Below, piece by piece: positions 33,793 to 44,960 of a DNA stretch of 64,000 nucleotides. The translations under genes were made by a program, and so were the position numbers. The stretch comes from Pyrenula massariospora (Eukaryota > Ascomycota > Eurotiomycetes > Pyrenulales > Pyrenulaceae), in the NCBI GenBank assembly GCA_021030905.1, contig JAGFMI010000005.1:186001-250000 (forward strand), given 5' to 3'. Below the pieces are notes generated by a model. That model worked only from the letters and a program-made list of their open reading frames with translations. It ran no database searches and was not told the DNA's origin. The first letter of the stretch is position 1; each line of letters starts with the position of its first letter.

Positions 33793-36410
33793 ATGGATTG
33801 TGAAGATACTTGGAGCAAGGAAAGGAAAGCAACCAAGAACGAAGAATCCAGCTATCGCGACCATCGACGAGAAAGGAAATTCAGGTTATCAATGGTCATG
33901 ACTGGTTTGCGCAGACTTCTTACTTTCACGACCTTGCAAAGTCGGGAAGACCAAATTCAATGGACTCATTCTGGACCGTAATGTTCTGCAACCTTTTTCA
34001 TGGAATGATACTGACAATTCAGTCCGCAAATGCAACATAAGGTCAGTCGAGCGGTCTTAAATGATTTTTGCTCGGACGGTGCCTTTCCAAACCTCTCGAA
34101 TAGCAGTTCTGCATGTCCTGCTGATGGAGCAATGAACCAAGTGATCTCGGACTCATGGCAAATCCGCGCTTGGCGCGAAAGCTCTAGATCAGAGCTTCTC
34201 TGGATCACAGGTGTGCCGGGTGCGGGAAAAACTCTCCTGGCGAGCTCTATTGTTCAGCATCTCATGGACGAAGACCAAAAAGTTGTGTACCTTTTCGATG
34301 ATTCACAACACAAAACAGCCGGCAGACTTTTGCGGATGCGAAATTCAAGTCTTGTCGATCGCCGACAAGCTAATTCAACTTGGGATCTCCGAGACCGAGA
34401 ACCCATCGAAGCTATCATAAATCCTTTGAAGAAGAAGATTCACGCCCAGGAAGTAGAAGCTCTTCTCCGGTCCGTTGTCGAACAAGATATATTCAGCATG
34501 GTATACTTGGTAATTGATGGACTGGACGAATCGGACGAGGCTGCTAGTAAACTCAGGTATATTAGCGAATTAGTCAAAAGTGGTGCGCACTTTAGACGTC
34601 CGGTCAAATGCTTGATAACCTGCAGTGATATACCTTACCCATCAAAGTTAAAAACTAACGAAAAGATACTCAATTTGTCAGGGTCGTTGTGCAAAATTCG
34701 CGTTGCCACCTACACTCAACAGTGTTTGAGAGATTTCACTTTCGCCCATAGCGGTGCGGAGAAACTGCTGAACCAAGAACTCGTACAAGCACTCGTCAAT
34801 AAGGCTGAAGGTTGTTTTCTGTGGGTCAAGCTTGCAATAGACTGCATACTTCAGGACCATCGAGGTTTTCATCGAACTGAGCTGCTGACCGCTCGCCGTA
34901 ACCGATCGACTATAAGGGCGCTTTTCCAGATTTACGAATACATGCTCAGCTCTGCACCAGATCAAACAATTGCGAGAATGTCACTCTTCTTGGTGGCCCT
35001 TGCGGCCCGGCCCTTACGCATTACGGAATTCAGGTCCATGCTCTCGCTACAGGCTCATCAACCTTTGATGACACTGGACATCCCCAAATCTTCTGGCGGT
35101 CTTCTGATGTATCACGAAGATAACACCATCGTATTTATACACCGAAGCGTGAAAGAAATTTTTTTCCACGACTCACCAGCTTCGAAGTCTCAATTGATCT
35201 CAGGTCATGAGTTGATAGCGCGTATGTGTCTTCAGACTTTGAAACAGGAGAGTGGGGAAGAGCGGCAGAAAGCTGTACAGGTCGACTTTATTGGCACCTA
35301 TGCCATGGAATTCTGGTCCTTCCATTACAAAATCGCTGAAATAAGCAGCAAATATCTCCCGGGCTTACTCCATGAGGTTCTCAAAACGTGTCTCGAACAA
35401 CGAGTCACCGATCCTAGTTTCCAAGGACCTTTCCAACTTTGGCCAAACGATCTTACGCTCAAACCTTCACGTGACAAAAGCAGAAGAATCGATGAACTAT
35501 TGAGGCTGAGTGCATTCTATGGTTTTGAGCACCTGGCAAAATTAGAGCTGGACATGGGTGCATTGACTGATGCATGGGACGGTACATATGAAGAAAGCCC
35601 CTTACATCTCGCGGCAGAAAGGGGTCATCTGGAGGTAGTGCATCTACTCTTGAGTTACGGAATGGACCCCAACGTCAAATCACGAAGTGGTAGGACTGCC
35701 CTGGATTATGCTGTCGCTAATGGCCACATATCTACATCTGGATTGCTTTTAGAAGCTACAGCCATTCCGTCTGATAAGAGTCCTCGAGATTTTCCAGGTT
35801 TTCTTTATCATGCCCTTGCTAACGGACAAGCTGAGATGGTGAAAACGATGTTGGATAAGTTGAACAATGCTGAGGGGTCCCTCTTGTCGATCCCGGGAAA
35901 ATCTAAATGCACTGAGGAGGATTCCCAACACTACAGTTCTTTTGAGAACGCTTTGTCTCGGGAACTTCTACTCTTAGGAACGGTTTCAAAGCCGTGCGTC
36001 AGATGTGGGATGGTCCAATCACGTTTGAAAGTAAGTGTAGGCGAACCATGTGTTTCTGCTCTTTGAATTGACGAGCACAGATATGTGACCCGTCCCTTCC
36101 CGAAGGAGAAGCGAAAGAGGCAGTGATTTCTGTCGTTGGCGAAAGCTTTCCAAGCTGTATTATAGATGATACACCACAGCTTATTTTTGATGGTCACAGA
36201 GACCTTCCCTACGATCCTTCCATCGGTGTGCGGAAAGAAGTCATCAGATGGTTCCCCGGCAAGAAGGTGTATGAAGCCCTCAAATCGGCTGCTGTGAATG
36301 GCTTCACGCGCTTCATTCGACTGCTAGTAGCAGCTGGCAACGACACCAGGCTGTTAGATCTGGAGAGAATGCATATGCTTTCGAAAAGCCTCATACTAAA
36401 CCACCAGTGA
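33793..36410 (+). CDS. NACHT-ankyrin NLR-like protein
   Basis: STAND-class nucleotide-binding protein, in fungi often linked to non-self recognition and cell death. Three exons: 33793-33977, 34023-36030, 36081-36410 (2523 nt, 840 residues from the MDCEDTW start; upstream in-frame ATGs at 33667 and 33763 are possible). The first splice (45-bp intron) joins ...QSREDQIQWTHSG to PPQMQHKVSRAV. Walker A GVPGAGKT lies at about 125-132 and Walker B YLVIDGLDES at about 223-232, followed by the usual NACHT tail (FLWVKLAIDCIL; FIHRSVKEIFF). Ankyrin repeats lie near 580-640 (SPLHLAAERGHLEVVHLLLS, RTALDYAVANG). Exon 3 adds a 110-residue C-terminus ending MLSKSLILNHQ. The N-terminus before NACHT is short, and no known effector domain (HeLo, HET, PNP, lipase) is visible. 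No stop or frameshift inside. Head-to-head with the zinc-cluster gene. Confidence 0.85.
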
Positions 36411-37180
36411 CCAAGTGCTGGTCCGCTATGACGGACGTTTTTTGTGACGTAGGCGGCCCAGATTATCAAACATTGTCATGTTGTCGAATGTGCTTGGAAC
36501 ATTCTCACTGATCCGCCGGAGCTTGAGCTCATTTGTCGTAGAAGACAGATTAAGTTGCTTGTCAGTACGCTGAAGATTGAGTCTCGCAATCAATGAAATG
36601 TTTCTCTTCGACCAGCTGTGAGCTTCAAGTTAGTAAGGAGCCTTGTGCTAGGATAGAACGAGCCATCAATGAACCTATCAGTAGTACATTACAGGCTCAA
36701 ATAATCGTAGGTCCTATTATTAGCATAATCGGAGATAATACTCACGAATGATTCTATACTTCTTCACTAAGAGGTTCTATTTCACCCTCTTGACCGGTAA
36801 GAACGGGCACCACGAGGAGCAACTTTGAAGGCTTTTCTTGATCCGTAACACATTCTCACTTGGCTTTTCACGGATAAGAGTCTCGCGATTTAACACAATT
36901 CGCGCGAACCATTGCGAGGCTCCAAAGCTTCAAGTATAGTCTGGGGTGTCGTCGCGCGATTGATGGCTCAGACCTGCAGCCATCGCTATCGCAATGCGAT
37001 CCCGCCACAACCAGAGCACGCAACGCTCACTGAAAAGGGAAGCGAGCCCAAAGCCTGCGGAAAGGAAGGAGATGCTTGGGCCTAGGAAAATACGTGTCAG
37101 GCTTCTTCCATGAACGTGGCATTTTCACCCTCAAAACAGGCGTGCAGTAAACAGAAAGGAACCCAAACTCGTCCAGGTTG
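36411..37180. other. Intergenic region, no gene recognised
   Basis: About 770 bp between the NACHT gene and the small membrane-protein gene. Only very short frames; no recognisable mobile element ends. Confidence 0.45.
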
Positions 37181-37582
37181 ATGGCTAACTTAGTTCCTCA
37201 ATTTTGGGTGGCGTATATAGTGGGAATATGGTCACTCCCGCTGATGCCCATCGCGTTTCTGGCTTGGATGGAGACAAGGCGAGCAAATCGCCGTTTAGAG
37301 AGTAAGTAGCTTTGCGTTGCACGCTCTAATTACTGCTATGACTAAAAGACCTTAGGACAAACCGACGCCCAAGAGACAAGCCCATGTGATAGCCTTGAAA
37401 TTGAAAACCTCGTCGCAATTAGACGAGAACTGCACGAATTGAAAGATGTCCTTGGGATCATCGCATTGAACGGCTCCAATGAAGTCCAGGGAATCGAAAC
37501 AGGAATTTGCGGCGAGATTCGATCGAGCATAGCCGCGCCGAATGCAGCAAACATTGCTGATGAGGACCATCTCCCCGTCTGA
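37181..37582 (+). CDS. Small membrane protein with coiled-coil segment (115 aa)
   Basis: A two-exon gene too fragmented for ORF calling: 37181-37301 and 37356-37582, with a 54-bp intron (GTAAGT donor, CTATGAC/ACTAAAA region, TTAG acceptor). The total of 348 nt closes in frame. Exon 1 codes a hydrophobic helix (FWVAYIVGIWSLPLMPIAFLA) followed at once by basic residues (METRRANRR), suggesting a single-pass protein with the charged side cytosolic. Exon 2 codes a predicted amphipathic helix (EIENLVAIRRELHELKDVLG) that could form a coiled coil, then a polar acidic tail ending DEDHLPV. No family recognised. It sits 770 bp downstream of the NACHT gene on the same strand, which makes a functional link worth testing but does not show one. 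Confidence 0.6.
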
Positions 37583-37839
37583 CCTAGGGGCTGAAAAGTG
37601 TTGCAATAGGTGTTTGGATACTGTACATGTCCTCATACATGGGACAGTGCTTTGAAATAGTGGTTGTCCACGAGAGATGTTTTTTTAAGTGTTCGATAGA
37701 TGAGGCTATTCTGCTCTTGTGCAGGCGCAAGGGACAGTAGACGAATCTCAGGGCTCGCCCGGTACAATTCTTTACAGGCGTAAACCTCATCTATTCGTTT
37801 CAAGTTGAGAACTTCAAGAAAATCTAGAGGCCCTTCATC

Positions 37840-38872
37840 CTAACTTTCACTATCAGTGTCAGATATAAGATCATCCTGTGATATGCCGTTGGGATGGGTG
37901 AGTGTCTCCCCAGTTCCAGACGCAAAGTCACCATCGCTGTCAGATGGCGTGTACGGCCTTCAATTCTATTGCAACTTCGCGTTAGGTTCGCTTGAGGCGG
38001 AGGAACTTCGCGTAGCGTTTGGGCACTTTTCTCGACACGGTGGCTGGATTGGAGTGTCGCGATCTGATGACTCGTCTCTTTTCATGGTCATAAAGACCCT
38101 AGAAGTCTATGAAAGGTCTTTCATTGTCATTGAGAGCAGCGCAGAAGTTGATATTCATCTCCTACCAAAGGTCCGTAAATGTACTCAATCTAGGAGGATT
38201 CAATGCAATGCATCATTCACTAGCCTATCACTGAAAATTACCTTTGGATATTAAAGGATGACTTCTTAGATTCTCTGTCTCTCTTGAACAGTGAACGTTG
38301 TGAGAAAATTTTGGATAGAAAGATAAACCTGTTGTCCGTGGGGCTATCCGAAGCAGCATTACTACGTCGTTTAAAATGGCCACGCCGAATGATGCCTTGA
38401 AGAAGATAGTCTGAGTCTAGAACCTCGGTAAGATGCTTTGTCTAATATCTCAAGTTGACGAAAGCGTGAGCTGAAGCCTTTGAGATTTAGATCATAGCAG
38501 TATTAAGAGATAGAATTGGTTCCAAGTCTCCTCGGAAGAACTGCAGAACATTCGTGCATTGAACCTTTTCTTGGCGTTTAGGATGTCGTCATTTGTGAGG
38601 CTCGGCTCGGGGTAGATTATGTGAGCCATCAAGGACAGAAGCGGCAACAGCACGCTTTCCAACGCAGACTGTATAAATTTAAATCCAACGACAGAATTGA
38701 TCACTGCACAAGGTGTTATGGAAGTGGTCGACGATACTTCTTCTACGATGGTGGGCGCGGGGCGAAATCGAAACACCTTGTCAAAAGGAAGTGGTCTGTC
38801 TATCCAGACAAACACAAATCGTATCTTTGCAGTGATATTAGGCTGCCTGAGTCTTAATTCTGCATAGTTTAT
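37840..38872 (-). pseudogene. Degenerate or poorly resolved coding sequence (two protein-like segments)
   Basis: Two stretches on the minus strand look protein-like. Segment A (about 38872-38492) reads openly for about 125 codons after a CAG acceptor-like site: INYAELRLRQPNITAK, then VFVWIDRPLPFDKVFRF, SVVGFKFIQSALESVLL, ending WNQFYLLILL. Segment B ends at 37840 with an acidic tail SDSDGDFASGTGE...ISDTDSES; its upstream part (MKRDESSDRDTPIQPP) can be joined by an intron with a CTAAC branch site. Between the segments stops occur in all frames and I could not build one gene. No start is available for segment A without running into the RAD4 start. Family unknown. It is either a decayed gene or one with several small exons. 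Confidence 0.35.
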
Positions 38873-38944
38873 CTGAGAACTCTATGCGTATTGATCACGA
38901 TTAGCAGAGGGGACCCTTTCAAACCGTAAAGGCGACAAGAGATT

Positions 38945-41900
38945 ATGGCGCGGACACGAAAAAGTGGACGTCTGACGGCGAATGGCGCGATGCATCCAAG
39001 TCGAGTTAATGTTCGACCTAGCAATCCAGTTCCAGATCTCTACCAGGATATGTTGTTTGAGGCTGTCCGATCGGGGGATGTTCCTCGAAAGGACGATGGC
39101 CCTGTGACGAAAAGGCGTAGAGTCGGGGACTACGCCGTTGTGTCTCCTGGAAGAGGTTCTCCAGTGTCTGAACCAGTCATTGATGATATGGAGAAGCAGG
39201 AACCTCAACTGCAAACAGCTTACAGGGACTTCGAGGATTCCGAAGACTCCGATGTTTTCGAAGACGTAGATCTTGGTGAAGACATCAGTTCAGACAATGA
39301 AGAATTGCCACCTCAAGATAAGGACAATGGGCCATTAGAAATCTCACTCAAAAGACCTGATGATTCCCAAATAGCACCAAAAGTTAAACGGAGAAAGCCG
39401 GTCGACAAGGCTGCGAAAGCACGTCGACTGGATGTCCACAAGTGCCACGTTCTATGCCTGCTTGGACACCTCCAATCTCGGAACCATTGGTGTAACAATG
39501 AGCAGATACAGTCTGCTCTTAAAGAAATAGTTCCTCGCAAAACCATCGATCTATTCCACCTGTCGGAGTCTAAATCGCAGTCTCAGCGCAATCATGCCTT
39601 CCAGGCGGGCCTGAAGGAAGTCTCTGATATATGGAAAGATGCGTTCAAGATCACTGTCCAAGGACTGAGACGAGCGTACTGGACAGAAGACAGTGAGGCT
39701 CTCAACGACGTAAGCTAGATATCTCCACCTGTGTAATGTGGCGTTGACTATGAGAAGCTCAGCGATCTCGATTCCGTTGGGGACTTTACAGGTCAGGATG
39801 AATTCATGTCAGCAGCTCTTAAGAAGAAAGGTTCTCGCGATGTTGGCGCACAGCTATTTTGCGCGCTTCTACGAGCTCTAGGAGTCGAGACGCGACTAGT
39901 CTGCTCCCTTCAGACTCTCCCATTTTCTGCTGTTGCCAAAGGCGTGCTTCCTGAGAAGCCCAAACCGAAATATGCACAGTTTATTCGGCATGCAGGTCCG
40001 TCTGTCCAACCCGTTTCCAGCCCCGCCCCAGAACCACCTTCGAACTCGTGGGACAATCCGCGAAGGCGGCTTGGTCAGCCATCCTTTAACACCTCGGACA
40101 CACAACATACCACTTTACCCAAACCGCAGAAATCTGAAATCCATGATTCGCCATATCCTGTTTTCTGGGTCGAAACGTTCAACGAACCGCTCCAAAAATG
40201 GGTTCCTGTCGATCCCCTCGTAAGGCATACAATTGACAAACCGAGGACTGGATTTGAGCCACCGGCAAATGACCGCTTAAACAATATGTCCTACGTAACT
40301 GCTTTCGAAGAAGATGGATCTGCTCATGATGTAACGAGGAGATATACCCATCACTACAATTCGAAGACTCGCAAGCTTAGAGTCGAATCGACGAAGAACG
40401 GAGAGGTTTGGTGGAAGCGCACTATCGGCTTCTTTAGACGCCGTGTCAAGTTGGACCGAGATTTTATCGATGAAGCTGCGTTGGCCAAGAGGGAAGCGGA
40501 GGAGCCTATGCCCGACAATGTACAGGACTTCAAAGATCACCCTCACTACGCCCTTGAGCGACACCTGAAAAGGAATGAAGCCATTCATCCAAAGAGAGCT
40601 GTTGGCAAAGTAGGTTCAAGCAAGCAGAGTACGAACAAATCCAAGAACGCGAAACTCGAGTCCATCTACCGACGGCGGGACGTGCATTCCGTTCGAAGTT
40701 CTGATCAGTGGTACCGGCTTGGACGCGAAGTGAAAGTAGGAGAACAGCCTCTGAAAAGAGCTGTGCCTCGGAAGAAGCGTCCAGAATCCCCTCACTTTTC
40801 TGGGGAGGATGACGAAGAAGAGGACGAAATTGGGACCAGGCTCTATGCCGAATTTCAGACAGAAGTCTTTATCCCGCCGCCGGTCGTGAACGCAAGAATC
40901 CCACGCAACGCCTACGGTAATCTCGATGTCTACGTGCCAAGCATGCTACCAGTCGGCTCATTGCATATCAAACATCCCTACTCTGCTTACGCGGCTAGGG
41001 TGCTTGGTATCGATTATGTGGATGCTGTAGTCGGTTTTGCATTCAAAGGTAGGCGCGGAACTGCGGTCAAAAATGGAATTGTTGCGGCGGATCAGTACGA
41101 AAATGCGCTTGTCGCTGTTGTGGAAGGTTTAATTGATGCAGGGAAAGAAGCCGAGGAAGAACAACGAGCGCTCCAGGTAATGGCGTTATGGAAGAAATTT
41201 ATGAAGGGGCTGAGGGTGAAAGAGCGGATTAAAGAGTACCAAGAGAACGCTGACGGTGAAGACCCATCATATCTAAGCGAGGAAGAGGAGGAGGAGGAGG
41301 AGGATGGGGCAGGGGCTGCAGGCGGATTTTTCTTGGAAGAGAATGATGGAAACATCGCGCAGCCTACTTCGAATAGCCTCAGCAAGCCCAGTCTGTCGAA
41401 AGCAGCGAGCAAGATCCCGTTCCTTCCTCAAGACGATTCACTGTACAGGGTGCCAATTCAGATCATCCGTTCGCCACACACGATTGCCGAACCGTCAGCA
41501 AGAACTCCCGTAGTTCCAGATACTGAACTTTTCGGGGTAGAAAATCAGGGAGGGGGAGGATTCGTCCCTGAAAATGACAAGCAAACCTACCATCCGCCTT
41601 CAGGAGGAGCAGGTGGTTTCTTAGTGGAGGGAGTCGATGCTAGAGAGGAAGCAAGCGCGGTATCTAGTCCGGGTGGTGGTGGTTTCCTCATTGAAGACGA
41701 AGTCGAGGACGCAATCTCCTCGGCTAAGCAAGCCAGGCTTCCAATCTCCGCAGATGAAATTGCAGTATCGAGAGCGGATCCAAAACAACAGGAGAATGAT
41801 CGTGGTAGCACGGAAAAGAGGCCTGGAGACACTTTTGCGAAGAACGTGTCAAATGATGAAACTCCGCTAGTGACACAAGCAAGTCCGGGAAAAGGTGTTG

Positions 41901-42016
41901 ACACCGCCACGAAGGGAGACGCTCCTGCTCTTGTGGAAGACCATGACACGGACATTCAATCGTTACTGTCTCACGACCCTGAGGACGAAGATGCGGATCC
42001 GGAGTGGTTAGTATGA
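38945..42016 (+). CDS. rad4: RAD4/XPC DNA-damage recognition protein
   Basis: Nuclear nucleotide-excision-repair factor that binds helix-distorting lesions with Rad23. Two exons (38945-39709 and 39758-42016, 48-bp intron) give 3024 nt, 1007 residues. The N-terminal 150 residues are charged and disordered. The transglutaminase-like domain spans about 155-410 (HKCHVLCLLGHLQSRNHWCN; QLFCALLRALGVETRLVCSL; HPVFWVE-type segment PYPVFWVETFNEPLQKWVPV). The beta-hairpin domains BHD1-3 follow (ESIYRRRDVHSVRSSDQWYR; GREVKVGEQPLKR; RNAYGNLDVYVPSMLPVGS). The Glu-rich tail (EEEEEEEEDGAGAAGGFFLE) and Gly-rich repeats of the GGGGFL/GAGGFLVE type form an extended C-terminus. All core motifs are intact. The second exon could be mistaken for a separate gene starting at 39806. 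Confidence 0.95.
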
Positions 42017-42129
42017 ACATTTTGGAAGAATTATTGATTGGAGATACCCATGGTTTTAGCCCTTAGCTAGATCTATTTTAAGTTGAGATTCTGCTTCGAT
42101 CCTCACTTCTAGGGAGTGCAATGCCCGCT

Positions 42130-42854
42130 TCATCTCCTCAGAGGCTCGGGCTTCTCAGCACCGATCAGTGGTTTAAATCCCGGATCGCCCTTTTCCATAG
42201 CTCGCTGATAACCATCCCGTTCGCTAACCCTTTTCAGATAAGCGAGGATGGCATCATATCCCTCAAGACTATACGGAATGAAGAGTCTCATAGTGGTCAA
42301 TGAAGTGACATTCATAATGTCTGCCGCTGTGAATTCCTCTCCCGCGAGCCACGTGTGCTTGCTCAGCCGATCTTGGAGGATTTGGAGAGATTGCTCGAAC
42401 GCACGCCTCGCAAACACTGAACCCAAATCGTTCGAAGACAGTCCACCAGACCGTACGAGGACACCGTAGCGTAGGAGGGCAGGTTGAAAATAACCGTTTG
42501 CGAAGTGTAGATAGTACAAGTAGTCCGGGTAGTTGGCCGCTGTCGGCGGGACAGACAGCTTCCCATTGCCGTATTTAGTCAAAATGTACTCCACGATGGC
42601 ACCCGACTCAGCCAGCGTCACCTCGCCGTCCTGGATGATTGGTGCCGCTTTCGTGGGGTGCCTAGCGTTGGTCAGCTTGGGAGAGCGCATGTCAACCATT
42701 CGATGAGGGCTCACAATGCCTGCAGTTCTGGAGGACACATCGCGGTTTTGGAGTCCCGTTGATATGTTTTAAGCTCATATGGAATTCCCAGCTCCTCACA
42801 AAGCCAAACGATGCGTTCGGATTGTGCTCGTTGAAGGTGGTGAACGACAAGCAT
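42130..42854 (-). CDS. Glutathione S-transferase
   Basis: Cytosolic GST-type enzyme (glutathione conjugation or peroxidase activity). Two exons (42854-42715 and 42661-42130; 53-bp intron, acceptor GCTAG) total 672 nt, 223 residues. The N-terminal thioredoxin fold starts MLVVHHLQRAQSERIVWLCE, typical of fungal GSTs of the Gtt/Ure2-like groups, with LHPTKAAPIIQDGEVTLAES giving the cis-Pro and Glu-Ser glutathione-binding pair. The all-helical C-terminal domain includes KHTWLAGEEFTAADIMNV, the N-capping/hydrophobic staple region. The splice restores LHPTK exactly; the unspliced frame would start with intron sequence. The catalytic residue class cannot be assigned with certainty. Convergent with RAD4, 113 bp apart. 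Confidence 0.92.
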
Positions 42855-43590
42855 GGTTACTAAGTTTGAAAGTTATCGAAATAGCGAAATTCAGTATTAC
42901 CTATCTGGTCGAAAGTCAGGATTTCAACTTTCAGATTGCTTGCATATAAGTCCTGGTTGGACCAGTGAAGATTTATACGGAAGCCCAGCTTCACATCGAT
43001 CCAATTCTTTATCGGGCCAGACCCTACAAATTAGGTAACCACATACGTAGGGAAGCCCAGACGGTGAAATCTTAGTAATCTAGAGCTAGGCTAGGACTTT
43101 TCTTGGGTAGGCCGAATCCTTTCATAAATCGGCCTCTATCGGAGACAAATCGCAACATTTTGGTCTACGCACGTATCGCAGCTTCAAAGCTTTACCTCCA
43201 ACTTTTTGGGGCCCGGCGGGGAAAGCATGAATATCTCTCCAATAGCAAAAAACTCAAGCCTAGCTACTGATTGACCTTAGCGAAATAGTACCTTTTTATG
43301 CTAAGGCCCTTGATCTCCATTTCTGTCGTTGTGATCAAAGCTTAAGCGTACAGAACATCGGAGATCTATTACCTTGAAGCGCATTCCTCAGAGCCAGAAA
43401 GAAAGGTTTAGAATCAGTGTCGCCAGTCAACATATTAGAATTAACGGACTATTCTGAGATGAGCTGGCCCAGTAAAGGAGAGGTGCTTATACCTGATAGG
43501 GTCTGGGTAGTGGGCTCTGCTGAAGCAACTACTAACAGCATGCGACGCCAGCTCTTCCCGCAGGAATATCACGACGTGTTTTTCCCTCCT
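42855..43590. other. Intergenic region (GST 5' / IND1 3')
   Basis: No gene recognised. It holds the GST promoter at the left. A 60-codon plus frame at 43417-43599 shows no recognisable content and overlaps the IND1 stop. Confidence 0.45.
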
Positions 43591-44574
43591 TCATTCTAGC
43601 CCAATCTTCCGCGCAACCTCTGTTGCAATCGTCTCAAAATACGGTGTTGCATGCTTCTCCCCGCCTCTAACCTCCTCCGCCACGACCGTAGGCATTCCCC
43701 TATCCGCGTCTTCACAGATTCTCTCCTCCAATGGCACACTCCCCAAAAACCCTACTCCGAGCTCCTCACACCTCTTCCTTACCCTCTCCTCCCCACCAGG
43801 CGAGAAGATCGCCGCCCTCCTCCCACACCCGGGACAAGTGAACCCACTCATATTCTGCACCATCCCCAACACCCTCACACCCATCTTCTCAAACATCCCC
43901 ACCCCCCTCACAGCATCCTTCAGCGCCACGTCCTGCGGCGTGCTCACCACAACCGCCCCATCCATCTCCACCTGCTGCCCAATCGTGAGCTGCACATCCC
44001 CCGTCCCCGGCGGCAAATCCAGCACAAGCACATCCAACCCCCCCCACTCCACCTCATGCAACAGCTGCTGCAAGGCCTTCATAACCATCAACCCCCTCCA
44101 CGCCACCGGCGCCCCCTCACTCGGCAGCAAATACCCCATACTCATACTCTTCAACCCATAATTCACCAGCGGCACCAACCGATTCCCCTCCGCGGTGAGC
44201 CTCGGCTCCGCCGCATCGGCGAGGTTGAGCAGCGTCGGCACCGACGGCCCAAAGATGTCTGTGTCGAGGAGGCCGGTGCGCAGGCCGCGGCGCGTGAAGG
44301 TCAGGGCGAGGTTGGCCGCGATGGTGGACTTGCCGACGCCGCCTTTGGCGGAGCTGATGGCGATGGTTTTGTGGACGTCTTTTATGCGGCGCTTTTGGGG
44401 GAGGCCGCGTTGGGCGCGGGGGAGGGAGGGGGGTGGGCTCCCGCGGGGCGGAGGGGATCGGGGGAGACCCTGGGAGATTTGTCAGTATAATCACGAGTAG
44501 GATTGGAATGGGAAACTTACGAGAGGGTTGTCATGGCTCAGACATCGTGCGGATGTTGTGAGACATCTGCGCAT
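43591..44574 (-). CDS. ind1: IND1/NUBPL-type mitochondrial Fe-S P-loop NTPase
   Basis: Mitochondrial scaffold ATPase that delivers Fe-S clusters to respiratory complex I. Exon 1 (44574-44521) codes a presequence-like start MRRCLTTSARCLSHDNPL; a 51-bp intron follows and exon 2 (44469-43591) completes 310 residues. The deviant Walker A SSAKGGVGKST is near residue 60, followed by LLDTDIFGPSVPTLLNL, LDLPPGTGDVQLTIGQ, STPQDVALKDAVRG, and the cluster-binding CxxC in GFTCPGCGRRAAIFSPGG. The Arg/Ser-rich, acid-poor N-terminus supports mitochondrial targeting rather than the cytosolic Nbp35/Cfd1 paralogues. The exon is strikingly GC-rich with C/G-ending codons compared with neighbours. A start farther upstream (44673) is possible but less like a presequence. 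Complete. Confidence 0.93.
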
Positions 44575-44960
44575 GGCGAGATCGAAAGCTTTGCGTGATG
44601 CTGGAGGAGAGGTATTTAGAGTTTTGGGGTAATTTTGCCAAGGGGAGGACTCGGGAAAAACTTCCCCGCACACGCCGGTCCCTTCGGCTCTCCTCGAGGC
44701 AGGATATCAGAACAACCACAAATACAAGCTTGCGGCGAAGCGGCTGTGAGTAGTTAAAAGCCTAACGCCGCGTAGACGCAATACTAAGACAGTGGTATCG
44801 TGCCTAAAGTGCTCTAGTCCAAGAGATCAAGCCAGCCCAAGCCCAAGGTTGTCCAAGTCGGTGTTAAAGATATAAGGTCGATCGAAAGAATAGTAGTTGA
44901 TCTAGAGCCTCCATTAGCTTTCGCTGCTGCCATAAACAATTGTAATGTCCCTCTGTGATC
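44575..44960. other. Short intergenic region (IND1 5' / BFR2 3')
   Basis: 386 bp with no recognised gene. It contains the IND1 promoter and BFR2 3' UTR. Confidence 0.5.

Noticed and set aside
34030-36066. NACHT gene as a single exon 34030-36066
   Set aside because: A 45-bp intron adds an upstream exon and a 50-bp intron adds 110 C-terminal residues, both in frame.
37856-38254. 132-codon plus frame MSDIRSSCDMPLG
   Set aside because: The opposite strand carries a more protein-like acidic tail; the plus frame shows no recognisable features.
39806-42016. Separate gene starting MSAALKKKGSRDVG
   Set aside because: It is the second exon of RAD4; a 48-bp intron joins it in phase to the first exon.
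43651-44490. 279-codon plus frame opposite IND1
   Set aside because: Antisense shadow of the GC-rich IND1 exon; low-complexity His/Pro/Arg composition.
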